From: Comamonadaceae bacterium 2PF
GTDB lineage: Bacteria > Pseudomonadota > Gammaproteobacteria > Burkholderiales > Burkholderiaceae_C
DNA length: 64,000 nucleotides
Assembly (NCBI GenBank): GCA_005502875.1
Contig: SCMV01000007.1
Coordinates: 1-64,000 of the forward strand
Direction: 5' to 3'
Shown: positions 48,091 through 56,168 of the stretch, in pieces
Layout of the letters: the number at the start of each line of letters is the position of its first letter
Position numbering within the stretch: position 1 is the first letter of the stretch
The notes under the pieces: generated by a model
What the model was told of the DNA's origin: nothing
The model's database searches: none
The model's input: only the letters and a program-made list of their open reading frames with translations
Translations under genes and position numbers: made by a program

Positions 48091-48383
48091 ACCCCGTGAA
48101 CCCGCAACCTGTCACCGCCGAAGAGATGGAAGGCGTGCTGCGCGCCGCGCTCTCGCCCGAGTCCATCGAGGTTCACGACGACACCGCCGCGCACCAGGGC
48201 CACGCCGGCCACAGCGGCGCCCCGTTCGGCACCCATTTCTCGCTGCGCATCCGCGCCGCCTGCTTCAACGGCTTGTCACACGTGGGGCGCCATCGCCTTG
48301 TGTATGATGCCCTGCGCAATCTCATGCCCCGGGGCGTCCACGCCCTGGCCATCCAGGCCGAGCCGACCCAGCCCAAGACCTGA
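48087..48383 (+). CDS. BolA family protein
   Basis: A 98-residue BolA-like protein from a GTG start inside the yciB stop. The class II KH-like fold is visible (LRAALSPESIEVHDDTAAH, then HFSLRIRAACFNGLSHVGRHRLVYDAL), with the conserved C-terminal His and RHRLVYDAL helix. BolA proteins pair with monothiol glutaredoxins in Fe-S or redox signalling, or act as regulators. A parvulin gene follows after 43 bases. Confidence 0.93.
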   Translation: MNPVNPQPVTAEEMEGVLRAALSPESIEVHDDTAAHQGHAGHSGAPFGTHFSLRIRAACFNGLSHVGRHRLVYDALRNLMPRGVHALAIQAEPTQPKT

Positions 48384-48426
48384 GTCCCTGACCTGACATC
48401 CCTGCACCCCAAGCGCTCTGCTCAAC

Positions 48427-49257
48427 ATGAAGACTTCCCGTACCGCCCTGGCTGCCCTGCTGGCCGCTTCGCTGTCGCTGGCCGCCCCGTTGGTGTCGGC
48501 CCAGAACATCGCCATCGTCAATGGCAAGGCCGTGCCCAAGGCCCGCGTCGACGCCATGATCGACCAGATCATCAAGTCGCCCCAGCAGCCTGGCCAGCCC
48601 CCGATGACCCGCAGCCCCGAGCTGGAGCAAAAGGTCAAGGACGAGATCGTGCTGCGCGAGATCTACATCCAGGAAGCCGAACGCCTGGGCCTGCAGCGCT
48701 CTGCCGACTACAAGACCCAGATGGAGTTCGCGCGCCAGTCCATCCTGATCCGCGCGCTGTTCACCGACGCCGAGAAGAAGCTGGGCACGACCGACGCCGA
48801 AGCCCGCGCCGAGTACGACCGCATCAAGGCCTCGAACGGCGACAAGGAATACCGCGCTCGCCACATCCTGGTCGAGAAGGAAGAAGACGCCAAGGCCCTG
48901 ATCGCTCAGATCAAGGGCGGTGCCAAGTTCGAAGACCTGGCCAAGAAGAACTCCAAGGACCCGGGCTCTGCCGAAAACGGTGGTGACCTGGACTGGGCCA
49001 ACCCCGGCAACTACGTGCCCGAGTTCTCGGCCGCGATGACCAAGCTGCAAAAGGGCCAGGTCACCGACACGCCCGTGAAGTCGCAGTTCGGCTTCCACAT
49101 CATCAAGCTCGAAGACGTGCGCGCCGTGCAGTTCCCCGCCTTCGAAGAGGTCAAGGAACAGATCGTTCAGCGCCAGAACCAGGTCAAGGTGGCCAAGTTC
49201 CGCGAAGACCTCAAGAACAAGGCCAAGACGGACTACAAGTTCACCAGCGGCAACTGA
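48427..49257 (+). CDS. periplasmic parvulin-type peptidyl-prolyl isomerase
   Basis: A 276-residue PrsA/PpiC-like chaperone. A Sec signal peptide (residues ~1-26, ending VSAQN) exports it. A SurA-like N-terminal helical region (~30-125) precedes the parvulin domain (~138-235; YRARHILVEKEEDAKALI, NGGDLDWANPG, QFGFHIIKLED) and a C-terminal helix. It should catalyse proline isomerisation and help fold outer membrane proteins. A terminator lies downstream at 49341-49376. Confidence 0.94.
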   Translation: MKTSRTALAALLAASLSLAAPLVSAQNIAIVNGKAVPKARVDAMIDQIIKSPQQPGQPPMTRSPELEQKVKDEIVLREIYIQEAERLGLQRSADYKTQMEFARQSILIRALFTDAEKKLGTTDAEARAEYDRIKASNGDKEYRARHILVEKEEDAKALIAQIKGGAKFEDLAKKNSKDPGSAENGGDLDWANPGNYVPEFSAAMTKLQKGQVTDTPVKSQFGFHIIKLEDVRAVQFPAFEEVKEQIVQRQNQVKVAKFREDLKNKAKTDYKFTSGN

Positions 49258-49277
49258 TGGCTGCTGGCACGTGGCCT

Positions 49278-49329
49278 CGGGTCGCTCGATGCGACCCGGG
49301 GACTGTGCCGGTGCGACGCTCGCGCGTCG
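49278..49329 (+). other. two hairpins in the 3' untranslated region of the parvulin gene
   Basis: Hairpin 1 is CGGGTCGC, loop TCGAT, and its complement (49278-49298). Hairpin 2 is CGACGC, loop TCGC, GCGTCG (49314-49329). They lie in series between the stop codon and the terminator at 49341, giving a ~120-base structured 3' end that could be a stabilising element or a 3'-derived small RNA. Confidence 0.45.
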
Positions 49330-49340
49330 ATGACGCGACG

Positions 49341-49376
49341 AAGGCAGGCGATCTCCGGATCGGCCTGCCTTTTTTG
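49341..49376 (+). terminator. intrinsic terminator after the yciB-bolA-parvulin run
   Basis: AAGGCAGGC-GATC stem pairing with GATC-GGCCTGCCTT (one extra G), loop TCCG, then a run of six to eight T. Located 84 bases after the parvulin stop codon. Confidence 0.85.
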
Positions 49377-49443
49377 TTGGTGTCGCTTGGGGGGTTGTGC
49401 TGGTGCTGCCACCGCCACAGAGGGGCAGGGGGCGCCGGCTTGC

Positions 49444-50172
49444 TCAGCTTCGCTTGCGGAACACCAGGTCCCACACGCCGTGGCCGAGCTTCAGGCCGCG
49501 GTTTTCAAACTTCGTCAGCGGGCGGTAAGCCGGTTTTTCAGCGTAGCCCTCGGCGGTGTTGACGAGGTCGGGGTCGGCACCCAACACCTCGAGCATCTGC
49601 TGGGCGTAAGGCTCCCAGTCGGTCGCGCAGTGGATGTAGCCACCAGGCGCCAGGTGCCGCACCAGGTCTGCCACGAAGGGGGCCTGGATGAGCCGGCGTT
49701 TGTTGTGGCGCTTCTTGTGCCAGGGATCGGGGAAGTAGACGTGCACGCCAGCGAGCGACCCCGGTCGGATCATGTGCTCGAGCACCTCCACGGCGTCGTG
49801 CTGGACGATTCGCAGGTTGGTCAGGCCGCGCTCGCCGACTTGCTTGAGCAGGGAGCCAACGCCCGGTTCGTGCACCTCGCAACCGATGAAATCGGTGTCC
49901 CGCAGGGTGTCTGCGATCTTGGCCGTGGCGTCGCCCATGCCAAAACCGATCTCCAGCACCACGGGCGCCGTGCGGCCAAACACGGTCGGGAAGTCCAGGG
50001 GCTGGGCGGTGTAGGGCAGCACGAAGCGCGGGCCCAGTTCGCTCAGCGCCTTGGCCTGGCCTTCGGTGGTTCGGCCAGCCCGCATCACGAAGCTTCGGAT
50101 GCTGCGGGGGTGGGCCACTTCGGGAGGGGTGCTGCCTTCAGGCGGGCAATCTTGCTCGTTTGGGGAGGTCAT
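49444..50172 (-). CDS. trmB: tRNA (guanine-46-N7)-methyltransferase
   Basis: A 242-residue SAM-dependent enzyme that forms m7G46 in tRNA variable loops. The SAM-binding motif is [16 protein letters not shown] (~residues 64-79), and the TrmB signature is [18 protein letters not shown] (~145-162). The N-terminal ~25 residues are variable and contain acidic and proline-rich sequence. Single gene, with a start near 50172 and no evident operon partner. Confidence 0.96.
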   Translation of the reverse strand: MTSPNEQDCPPEGSTPPEVAHPRSIRSFVMRAGRTTEGQAKALSELGPRFVLPYTAQPLDFPTVFGRTAPVVLEIGFGMGDATAKIADTLRDTDFIGCEVHEPGVGSLLKQVGERGLTNLRIVQHDAVEVLEHMIRPGSLAGVHVYFPDPWHKKRHNKRRLIQAPFVADLVRHLAPGGYIHCATDWEPYAQQMLEVLGADPDLVNTAEGYAEKPAYRPLTKFENRGLKLGHGVWDLVFRKRS

Positions 50173-50336
50173 GTCCGTATTTTAGGGTTGGGGACAGCCC
50201 TGATGCCAATTGGCCAGGGTGTGCAGCCTGCCCGTGACGCAATTGACGGATCTCCACCTGGCCTTGAAACAGGCTGTGTTTTCCATGGCTGCTTCTGAGA
50301 TGCTTGCTTTCAACAGAACACGCACCGGAGTCCACC

Positions 50337-51086
50337 ATGGCATCGATCACCTGCTTCACCCGCAAAGGCCTGCTTGCGACGAGCCTCTCGCTTGGCGCAT
50401 CGGCGGCCATGGCTTTGCCGATCACCATCCCCACGAGCTTCATCGATGCCGAAGCCACCTTCAGCTTCAATTCAGACACAGCCGACCTGATGAGCGTGCT
50501 GGGCATCGGCGTTTCGGCCTTGGGCAACTCGGTGGACGACGGCTCGCACTGGAATTTTGCGATGCCCGTGACGCAGGTGTCGCTGGACGTGTCGCTGTTC
50601 AAGCTCAAGCCGCTGTCAGGTGCTGCGTCGGGCTCCGGTCTGCTGATCTACAACACCGAAAGCGGTGGGGCGCTGTCGCTGGCGAACTTCGGGCTGGACT
50701 TCAAGCGCAACGTGCTGACGGCCGACCTGGGAACCGTTGACGGCAAGATCTCCAAGTCTTTCGATGTGTTCAACTTCTCGGTCACCAAGGGCTTGCACCT
50801 GTCCACCAGCGGTGGGCTGTCGATGCAGATGCAGCTCGACAACATGATGCTGACCCAGCAGGCTCAGACGGCCTTCACTTGGTCGCTGGCCCTGGATGAA
50901 ATCGCCCAGGCTGGCCTGCCGACGCTGAATTTCGGTTCGCTGGGCGTCGACATCAACCCCTCTCTTCGCTTTGGGCTGTCGAGCAAGCCGCTGGTGTCAG
51001 CGGTTCCCGAGGCGTCCGGCCTTGGCATGCTGGCAGCGGGCATGCTGGCGATCGGTGCGATCACGCGACGCCGCATGAAGGCCTGA
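50337..51086 (+). CDS. PEP-CTERM sorting-signal protein, secreted
   Basis: A 249-residue exported protein. The N-terminal signal peptide (~1-27, ending ASAAMA) is followed by a beta-rich, Gly/Ser-rich, Cys-free body (~28-220). The C-terminus has the tripartite PEP-CTERM signal: VPEAS, a membrane helix (GLGMLAAGMLAIGAI) and a basic tail (TRRRMKA). Exosortase would cleave near the PEP motif during export to the outer surface, usually alongside exopolysaccharide. No exosortase gene is in the window. The mature function is unknown. Confidence 0.88.
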   Translation: MASITCFTRKGLLATSLSLGASAAMALPITIPTSFIDAEATFSFNSDTADLMSVLGIGVSALGNSVDDGSHWNFAMPVTQVSLDVSLFKLKPLSGAASGSGLLIYNTESGGALSLANFGLDFKRNVLTADLGTVDGKISKSFDVFNFSVTKGLHLSTSGGLSMQMQLDNMMLTQQAQTAFTWSLALDEIAQAGLPTLNFGSLGVDINPSLRFGLSSKPLVSAVPEASGLGMLAAGMLAIGAITRRRMKA

Positions 51087-51123
51087 ACGAGCGGCTCGCG
51101 ATGGCGCTAGAATCGCGTGCATC

Positions 51124-51197
51124 GCGGGTGTCGTTCAATGGTAGGACTCTTGCTTCCCAAGCAAATAACGTGGGTTCGATTCCCATCACCCGCTCCA
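51124..51197 (+). tRNA. tRNA-Gly(CCC)
   Basis: Cloverleaf: acceptor GCGGGTG pairs with CACCCGC, D-stem GTTC with GGAC, the anticodon loop is TTCCCAA (anticodon CCC), and the T-loop is TTCGATT in a stem of GTGGG/CCCAT type. The discriminator base is T, and the CCA end is encoded (51195-51197). The top pair of the anticodon stem is a C-A mismatch, which occurs in tRNAs. A strong terminator follows at once. Confidence 0.95.
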
Positions 51198-51203
51198 GAA
51201 CCC

Positions 51204-51232
51204 AAAAGGCCAGTCACCGACTGGCCTTTTTC
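51204..51232 (+). terminator. intrinsic terminator after tRNA-Gly
   Basis: AAAAGGCCAGTC and its complement GACTGGCCTTTTT around a three-base loop, starting six bases after the CCA end. Its A-run makes it potentially bidirectional, so it could also terminate the minus-strand NAD-synthase-like gene whose stop lies at 51258. Confidence 0.92.
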
Positions 51233-51257
51233 TTTGCTCGCTTCGTTTTGACGCCGC

Positions 51258-52268
51258 TCAGTCGGCCGGGCGCGGCACCGGGCCGGTCACGGGCTCCATC
51301 AACAACCCTGACCAGTGCAGCGGCGCCGTGGTGCGACGCTTGGCCTCGATGTCCTGGTAGATGAAGCCGGCCTGTTGTTCGCTCACGCCCAGGCATTCGG
51401 CCAGCTTGGCAGCGGGCAAGCCCTGGTTGAGGTGCCACAGCGCGACGTCCATCTCCTTGTACGGCAGGGCGTAATAGAACTCGTCCTGGCCCTGGCTGAG
51501 GCTGTAGGTGTCGGTGGTGGGCGTGGCGTTGCAGATGACCTTGGGCAGCCCCATGTGGCGGGCCAGCGCGTACACCTGGGTCTTGTAGAGGTGGGCGATG
51601 GGCTTGAGGTCGGCGGTGCCATCGCCGTTCTTGACGAAGAAACCCTGGTCGTACTCGACGCGGTTGGGTGTGCCCACCACGGCGTAGTTCAGTCGGTCGG
51701 CGTGGAAGAACTCCAGCGTTTTGCGGATGCGCTGCTTGAAGTTGGTGGCGGCCACGATCTGCAGGTACTCGCGTAGGCCCAGGCGCTGCTCGTGCAGGGG
51801 GCCGTTGCCTGGCTCTTGGACCACCAGCTTGAAGTGGTTGATCTGGCCCTGTGTGCCGCCAGCGATCACGATTTTGTTCTTCCAGCCTTCGCCATAAGCC
51901 GGGAAGACCGCGCGGATGGCTTCGTCGCGCCAGCGGTAGCAGCCGATGGCCTCGAGCGTGGGGGCGATGTCTTCGACCGTGTGGCGGATGCCCAGGTGAT
52001 CGGCCAGCAGGCGACCTTTGATCGAGCTGTCGGAGGACGAATCTCGCTCAGGCATCAGCAGGCCAAACACCTTGTCGGGGCCCAGGGCACGCACGGCCAG
52101 CGCTGCGCAGACCGAGCTGTCGATGCCGCCTGACATGGCCACAACCAGCCCGCGGCGTTTGAGGTGCAGGCGCATCAGCTCGCGGATCTTGCTGGTGATG
52201 CGGGTGATCTCGGCGTCGCGATCGAAGTCCAGCAGGGTGTCGATCAGGGTGTCGATGGATGGGGGCAT
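51258..52268 (-). CDS. divergent NadE-like (ammonia-type) amidating synthetase
   Basis: A 336-residue NAD-synthase-fold protein with no glutaminase domain. The ATP PP-loop SGGIDS is intact (46-51), as are N176/K178/R180 (TNFKQRIR), VVGTPNRVEYDQGFF and NGDGTADLKPI. It differs from canonical NadE (~275 residues): extra sequence at ~120-170, and the late PTADL block reads ATPTTDTYSLSQGQDEF. It should adenylate and amidate a carboxylate. Because the window already has a full nadE, and this gene lies in a biosynthetic cluster with an AMP-ligase 72 bases upstream, a specialised substrate is likely. Confidence 0.88.
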   Translation of the reverse strand: MPPSIDTLIDTLLDFDRDAEITRITSKIRELMRLHLKRRGLVVAMSGGIDSSVCAALAVRALGPDKVFGLLMPERDSSSDSSIKGRLLADHLGIRHTVEDIAPTLEAIGCYRWRDEAIRAVFPAYGEGWKNKIVIAGGTQGQINHFKLVVQEPGNGPLHEQRLGLREYLQIVAATNFKQRIRKTLEFFHADRLNYAVVGTPNRVEYDQGFFVKNGDGTADLKPIAHLYKTQVYALARHMGLPKVICNATPTTDTYSLSQGQDEFYYALPYKEMDVALWHLNQGLPAAKLAECLGVSEQQAGFIYQDIEAKRRTTAPLHWSGLLMEPVTGPVPRPAD

Positions 52269-52340
52269 GGCGATGGCTTTCCCTGGATTGGAATGGCTGG
52301 CTGAGGTGGATGGGGTGTCGGGCGGCAGCTCAGGTGCTGA

Positions 52341-53786
52341 TCAGGTGCCGATCAGGTGTTTTTGCACCTTGCCCGAGGCCGTTCGGGGCAGGGTGTCGAA
52401 ATAGTCGACCTGCTTGGGTGCTTTGTACAGGGCCAGGTGCTCGCGGCAATGGCGCTGGATGTCTCGCGTGAGCTGGGGCAGTGGCGGGTGACCTGGGGCC
52501 GGGATCACGCAGGCGCGAACCACCTCGCCCAGCAGTTCGTCGGGCAGGGGCACCACGGCGCACTCGCTGACGCCCGGCACCGCTTGGATGCAGTTTTCGA
52601 TTTCGTGAGGTGACACGCGGTGCGCGCCCACCTTCAGGATCTCGCGACTGCGCCCGTGCAGGAACAGGAAGCCCTCGGCATCGAGGTGACCGATGTCACC
52701 GGTGTGCAGCCAGCCGTCCACCAGGGTGCTCGCGGTGTCGTCGGGCGAGTCCCAGTAGCCGAGCATGATGTTGGGCCCGCGTGCCCAGATGTCTCCGACC
52801 TCGCCTGAAGGCGTGGTCCGACCCTGGGCATCGCGCACCTGCAGCTCGACGCCGGGCAGTGCCAGGCCCACCGAGCCCGGCCTGCCTCGTCGCTGTGCCG
52901 GGCTCAGCGTGGTCAGGCGCGAGCACGCTTCGGTTTGCCCGTACATCACCCAGAAACCCACCTCGGGCAGCGCTTGCTGCAGGCGCTCGATGCGCGCCGG
53001 GTCCATGGGGCCTCCGGCCTGAGCCATGTGGCGCAACGCAGGCAGGGGGTGAGCGTTCAGCTGACCTCGCTCGAGCAACAGGTAAAACGACGAGGGCACA
53101 CCGTAGAAGTGCGTGGCCGCGACCTGGGCCATGCGCTGCACGATGCGCTGCGGGTACATGAAGCTGTTCTCCAGCACCAGCGTGGCACCCAGGCTCAGGT
53201 GGGTGTGCAGCACCGAGCTGCCAAAGGCGTAGTGAAAGGGCAGCACGCACAGGGTCACGTCGTCGGGTGACATCGGCAAAGTCTGCTGCACCGCCAGGGT
53301 GTTGGCCGCCAAGGCGCCGTGGCTGAGCATCACGCCCTTGGGCTGACCGGTTGTGCCCGACGTGAAGACCAGGCTGGCGAGGGCCTGGGGCTCAAGCGAG
53401 CAAGGCGCTGCATTGGCCGGTGGTGGCGGGGGCGCCTCGGGCAGTGCCCGCCAGCACAGGCGGGCCTGACAGGCCTGGGTCAGCTGGGCGATGTCAGCGG
53501 GCTTGAGGGCAGGGTTCAGCGCGACGACCACGCCACCCGCCCACCACGTGGCGTAAATGGCCACGGCCAGCTCGGCGCTGTTGTCCATCACCAGGGCCAC
53601 GCGATCGCCGGGTTGAATCAGCGACTTCAAGTGCTCACCCTGGGCTGCAATCTGACTGGCAAGCGCGTCAAAAGAGGTGCAGCGCTCTGCCTCAATGAAA
53701 GCAGGGTGCGCGGGTCGCTTGGCCGCCTGGTGGAGCAGGCGCGTCAACAGCAGCGGGGCGGAGGTGGGGTTCTGGGCGCCGGACAT
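52341..53786 (-). CDS. AMP-forming acyl/aryl-acid ligase (ANL superfamily)
   Basis: A 481-residue adenylate-forming enzyme. The phosphate loop FTSGTTGQPKG (~155), YGQTEACSR (~300), LHTGDIGHLDAEGF (~370) and the C-terminal lysine region PRTASGKVQKHL are intact. It would activate a carboxylic acid to acyl-AMP and load CoA or one of the two acyl carrier proteins across the divergent promoter. The ATG at 53786 was chosen; a GTG at 53819 is an alternative. The exosortase A systems I know of carry a comparable ligase next to an asparagine-synthase homologue. Confidence 0.9.
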   Translation of the reverse strand: MSGAQNPTSAPLLLTRLLHQAAKRPAHPAFIEAERCTSFDALASQIAAQGEHLKSLIQPGDRVALVMDNSAELAVAIYATWWAGGVVVALNPALKPADIAQLTQACQARLCWRALPEAPPPPPANAAPCSLEPQALASLVFTSGTTGQPKGVMLSHGALAANTLAVQQTLPMSPDDVTLCVLPFHYAFGSSVLHTHLSLGATLVLENSFMYPQRIVQRMAQVAATHFYGVPSSFYLLLERGQLNAHPLPALRHMAQAGGPMDPARIERLQQALPEVGFWVMYGQTEACSRLTTLSPAQRRGRPGSVGLALPGVELQVRDAQGRTTPSGEVGDIWARGPNIMLGYWDSPDDTASTLVDGWLHTGDIGHLDAEGFLFLHGRSREILKVGAHRVSPHEIENCIQAVPGVSECAVVPLPDELLGEVVRACVIPAPGHPPLPQLTRDIQRHCREHLALYKAPKQVDYFDTLPRTASGKVQKHLIGT

Positions 53787-53890
53787 GACCGGTTGCGATG
53801 GAGCGATGCAATTCCACACAGTCTAGGGGGACTCCATGCCCTTGCGCGCCTTATCATCGTCCGGCAGGACTTGATTCAAGGGGGGTGTGC

Positions 53891-55879
53891 ATGTGCGGTG
53901 TCGCGGGGGTGCTGGATTGGCGAGCTCAGGCCAATCCGGTGTGGTCTCCTGACGACGGGCTGCTCAGGCGCATGGCCGACACCCTCCACCACCGGGGGCC
54001 AGACGGTCGCGGCTTCCTGAAGCGTCCGGAGCTGGGCTTGGCGCACACCCGCCTGGCCATCGTCGACCTGGCCGGCGGGGATCAACCCATTTTCAACGAA
54101 GACGGCAGCATCGCTGTCGTCTTCAATGGCGAGATCTTCAACCACATCGAGCTGCGCGAAGAGCTGATCGCGCAAGGCCATCGTTTTGCCACCCGCTCCG
54201 ACACCGAGGTCATCGTCCACCTCTACGAGCAGCATGGCGACGACTTCGTGCACCACCTCAACGGGCAGTTCGCCATCGTGCTGTGGGACGAACGACGCCA
54301 GCGACTGCTGCTGGTGCGCGATCGCGTCGGCATCGCGCCGCTTTTCTACCGCATTGGTGAAACCGACGACGAGCACCAACTGATCTTCGGCTCCGAGGTC
54401 AAGGCGCTCTTGCCGGCCCTCGTGCGCAGCCCGCGCGTCAACCGCCGCGCGCTCGATCAGGTCTTCACCTGCTGGACGCCGGTGGGTGCCGAGACCCTGT
54501 TCGAAGGCATCTGGTCGCTCGAGCCCGGCACCATGCTGATCGCCGAGCCCGACCGCGACAAGCACCTGCACGCCACCGTGCGTCGCTACTGGGACTGGCG
54601 CTTCCCGCTGTCGCCCGACGATTGTCAGCAAGGCTCTGACGAAGACCTGCTCGAAGAGCTGCGCGCCACCCTGGTCGACGCCACCCGCATCCGCCTGCGC
54701 GCCGACGTGCCCGTGGGTGCCTACCTCTCCGGTGGGCTCGATTCGTCGATCCTGACCAGCGTCATCCACCACGAGACCAACGCGCCGCTGCGCACCTTCT
54801 CGATCGGATTCGAAGACGCTGCGCTCGATGAGAGCGCCCAGCAGCGCGAGATGATCGAGTTCCTGCACGCGCGTCACAGCCGCATCGAATGCCGCCAGGA
54901 AGACGTCGGCCAAGGGCTGATGGACACCGTCTGGCATGCCGAATGCGCGGTGTTGCGCACAGCGCCTGTGCCCATGCGCCTGCTCTCGGGCCTGGTGCGC
55001 CGCCAGGGCTACAAGGTGGTGCTCACGGGCGAGGGCGCGGACGAGGTTTTTGGTGGCTACGACCTGTTCAAGGAGTCGCAGCTGCGACAGTTCTGGGCGC
55101 GCGAGCCGCATTCGGCTGCCAGGCCCCAGTTGTTGCAGCGCCTGTACCCGTGGCTGGCTGGCCAGTCCGGGCGCTCCGATGCCTTCATGCGCGGTTTTTA
55201 TGGCGCTGGCCTTGAAGACCCGGATGACCTGCTGTTCTCGCATGGCCCGCGCTTTGACACCACCCGCAAGGCGCGGATGTTCCTGCTCGACCCCAGGCCC
55301 GATCACGAGTCGCTGGACGACATCCGGGCGCTCATGCCCCGAGAAGCCAGCCGCTGGCACCCCCTGGCGCGCGCTCAGTACCTCGAGGCCCGCCTGCTGA
55401 TGGGCAACTACCTGCTGTCCTCGCAGGGCGACCGCATGCTGATGGCCAACGGGGTGGAAGGGCGCTTTCCCTACCTGGACCACCGCGTCATCGAACTGGC
55501 CAACCGCCTGCCCCCGCGCCTGAAAATGCGCGGGCTGCGCGAAAAGATCGGGCTGCGCCAGGCCATGGCCCAGTACCTGCCGGAGCGCACGCGCACCCGC
55601 CACAAGCAGCCCTACCGCGCCCCCGATGCCGCAGCCCTGTTCGATCCCGCATCGGGCCAACCCCTGCCGTTCGTGGCCGACCTGCTCTCGCCCGAGAGCC
55701 TGACCCGATCGGCCTGCTTCGAGCACACCAGGGTGGGTTTGCTGCTGCGCAAGGCCGCGCGCCAGCCCGAAGCCCTCGGCACCCGCGACAATCAGGCCCT
55801 GATCGGCATGGTCACGCTGCAAGCCTGGCACCGCCTGTTCATCGAATCCCACCACCCCATGCGTCCCCTGGCGCACTGA
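53891..55879 (+). CDS. asnB: asparagine synthase (glutamine-hydrolysing) family amidotransferase
   Basis: A 662-residue class II amidotransferase. The N-terminal Ntn domain begins with catalytic Cys2 (MCGVAGVLDW) and has HRGPDGRG, RLAIVDL and FNGEIFNH. The C-terminal synthetase has SGGLDSSI (~295) and GEGADEVFGGYDLF. It transfers glutamine-derived ammonia to an adenylated carboxylate. It heads the plus-strand unit with an ACP 18 bases downstream, which suggests a pathway-specific acyl or sugar-acid substrate rather than housekeeping asparagine. A 104-base gap separates it from the divergent ligase. Confidence 0.93.
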   Translation: MCGVAGVLDWRAQANPVWSPDDGLLRRMADTLHHRGPDGRGFLKRPELGLAHTRLAIVDLAGGDQPIFNEDGSIAVVFNGEIFNHIELREELIAQGHRFATRSDTEVIVHLYEQHGDDFVHHLNGQFAIVLWDERRQRLLLVRDRVGIAPLFYRIGETDDEHQLIFGSEVKALLPALVRSPRVNRRALDQVFTCWTPVGAETLFEGIWSLEPGTMLIAEPDRDKHLHATVRRYWDWRFPLSPDDCQQGSDEDLLEELRATLVDATRIRLRADVPVGAYLSGGLDSSILTSVIHHETNAPLRTFSIGFEDAALDESAQQREMIEFLHARHSRIECRQEDVGQGLMDTVWHAECAVLRTAPVPMRLLSGLVRRQGYKVVLTGEGADEVFGGYDLFKESQLRQFWAREPHSAARPQLLQRLYPWLAGQSGRSDAFMRGFYGAGLEDPDDLLFSHGPRFDTTRKARMFLLDPRPDHESLDDIRALMPREASRWHPLARAQYLEARLLMGNYLLSSQGDRMLMANGVEGRFPYLDHRVIELANRLPPRLKMRGLREKIGLRQAMAQYLPERTRTRHKQPYRAPDAAALFDPASGQPLPFVADLLSPESLTRSACFEHTRVGLLLRKAARQPEALGTRDNQALIGMVTLQAWHRLFIESHHPMRPLAH

Positions 55880-55897
55880 AACCCGAGGAGCCCCTCC

Positions 55898-56152
55898 GTG
55901 ACCGCCCGTGCAGCCCTTCGACGCTATGTCCTGGAAAACCACCTGTTCACCGACGACGATGCCGCCCTGAAGGACGCCGACTCTTTCCTGGAGACCGGCA
56001 TCCTCGACTCGACCGGCATCATGGAGTTGATCCTCTTCGTCGAAGAAACCTTCCAGCTCAAGGTGACCGACGACGAGATGGCGCCCGAGAACCTCGACTC
56101 CATCGACAGTCTGGTGGCCTACGTGGAGCGCAAGCAGGCCGCTGCGGCCTGA
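55898..56152 (+). CDS. acyl carrier protein (first of two)
   Basis: An 84-residue acidic four-helix carrier protein from a GTG start with GAGGAG upstream. The phosphopantetheine Ser38 is in GILDSTGIMELI, and the C-terminal helix reads LDSIDSLVAYVERK. It would carry the acid activated by the AMP-ligase or the ketosynthase product as a thioester. It lies 18 bases after asnB and 16 before the ketosynthase gene. Its sequence is quite different from the second carrier protein, suggesting separate loads. Confidence 0.92.
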   Translation: MTARAALRRYVLENHLFTDDDAALKDADSFLETGILDSTGIMELILFVEETFQLKVTDDEMAPENLDSIDSLVAYVERKQAAAA

Positions 56153-56168
56153 TCGCCGGGAGCGCACC

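Noticed and set aside
51124-51232. tRNA-Gly as an integration site for the 51-59 kb cluster
   Set aside because: No integrase gene and no repeat of the tRNA 3' end was noticed downstream; composition of the cluster looks like its neighbours.
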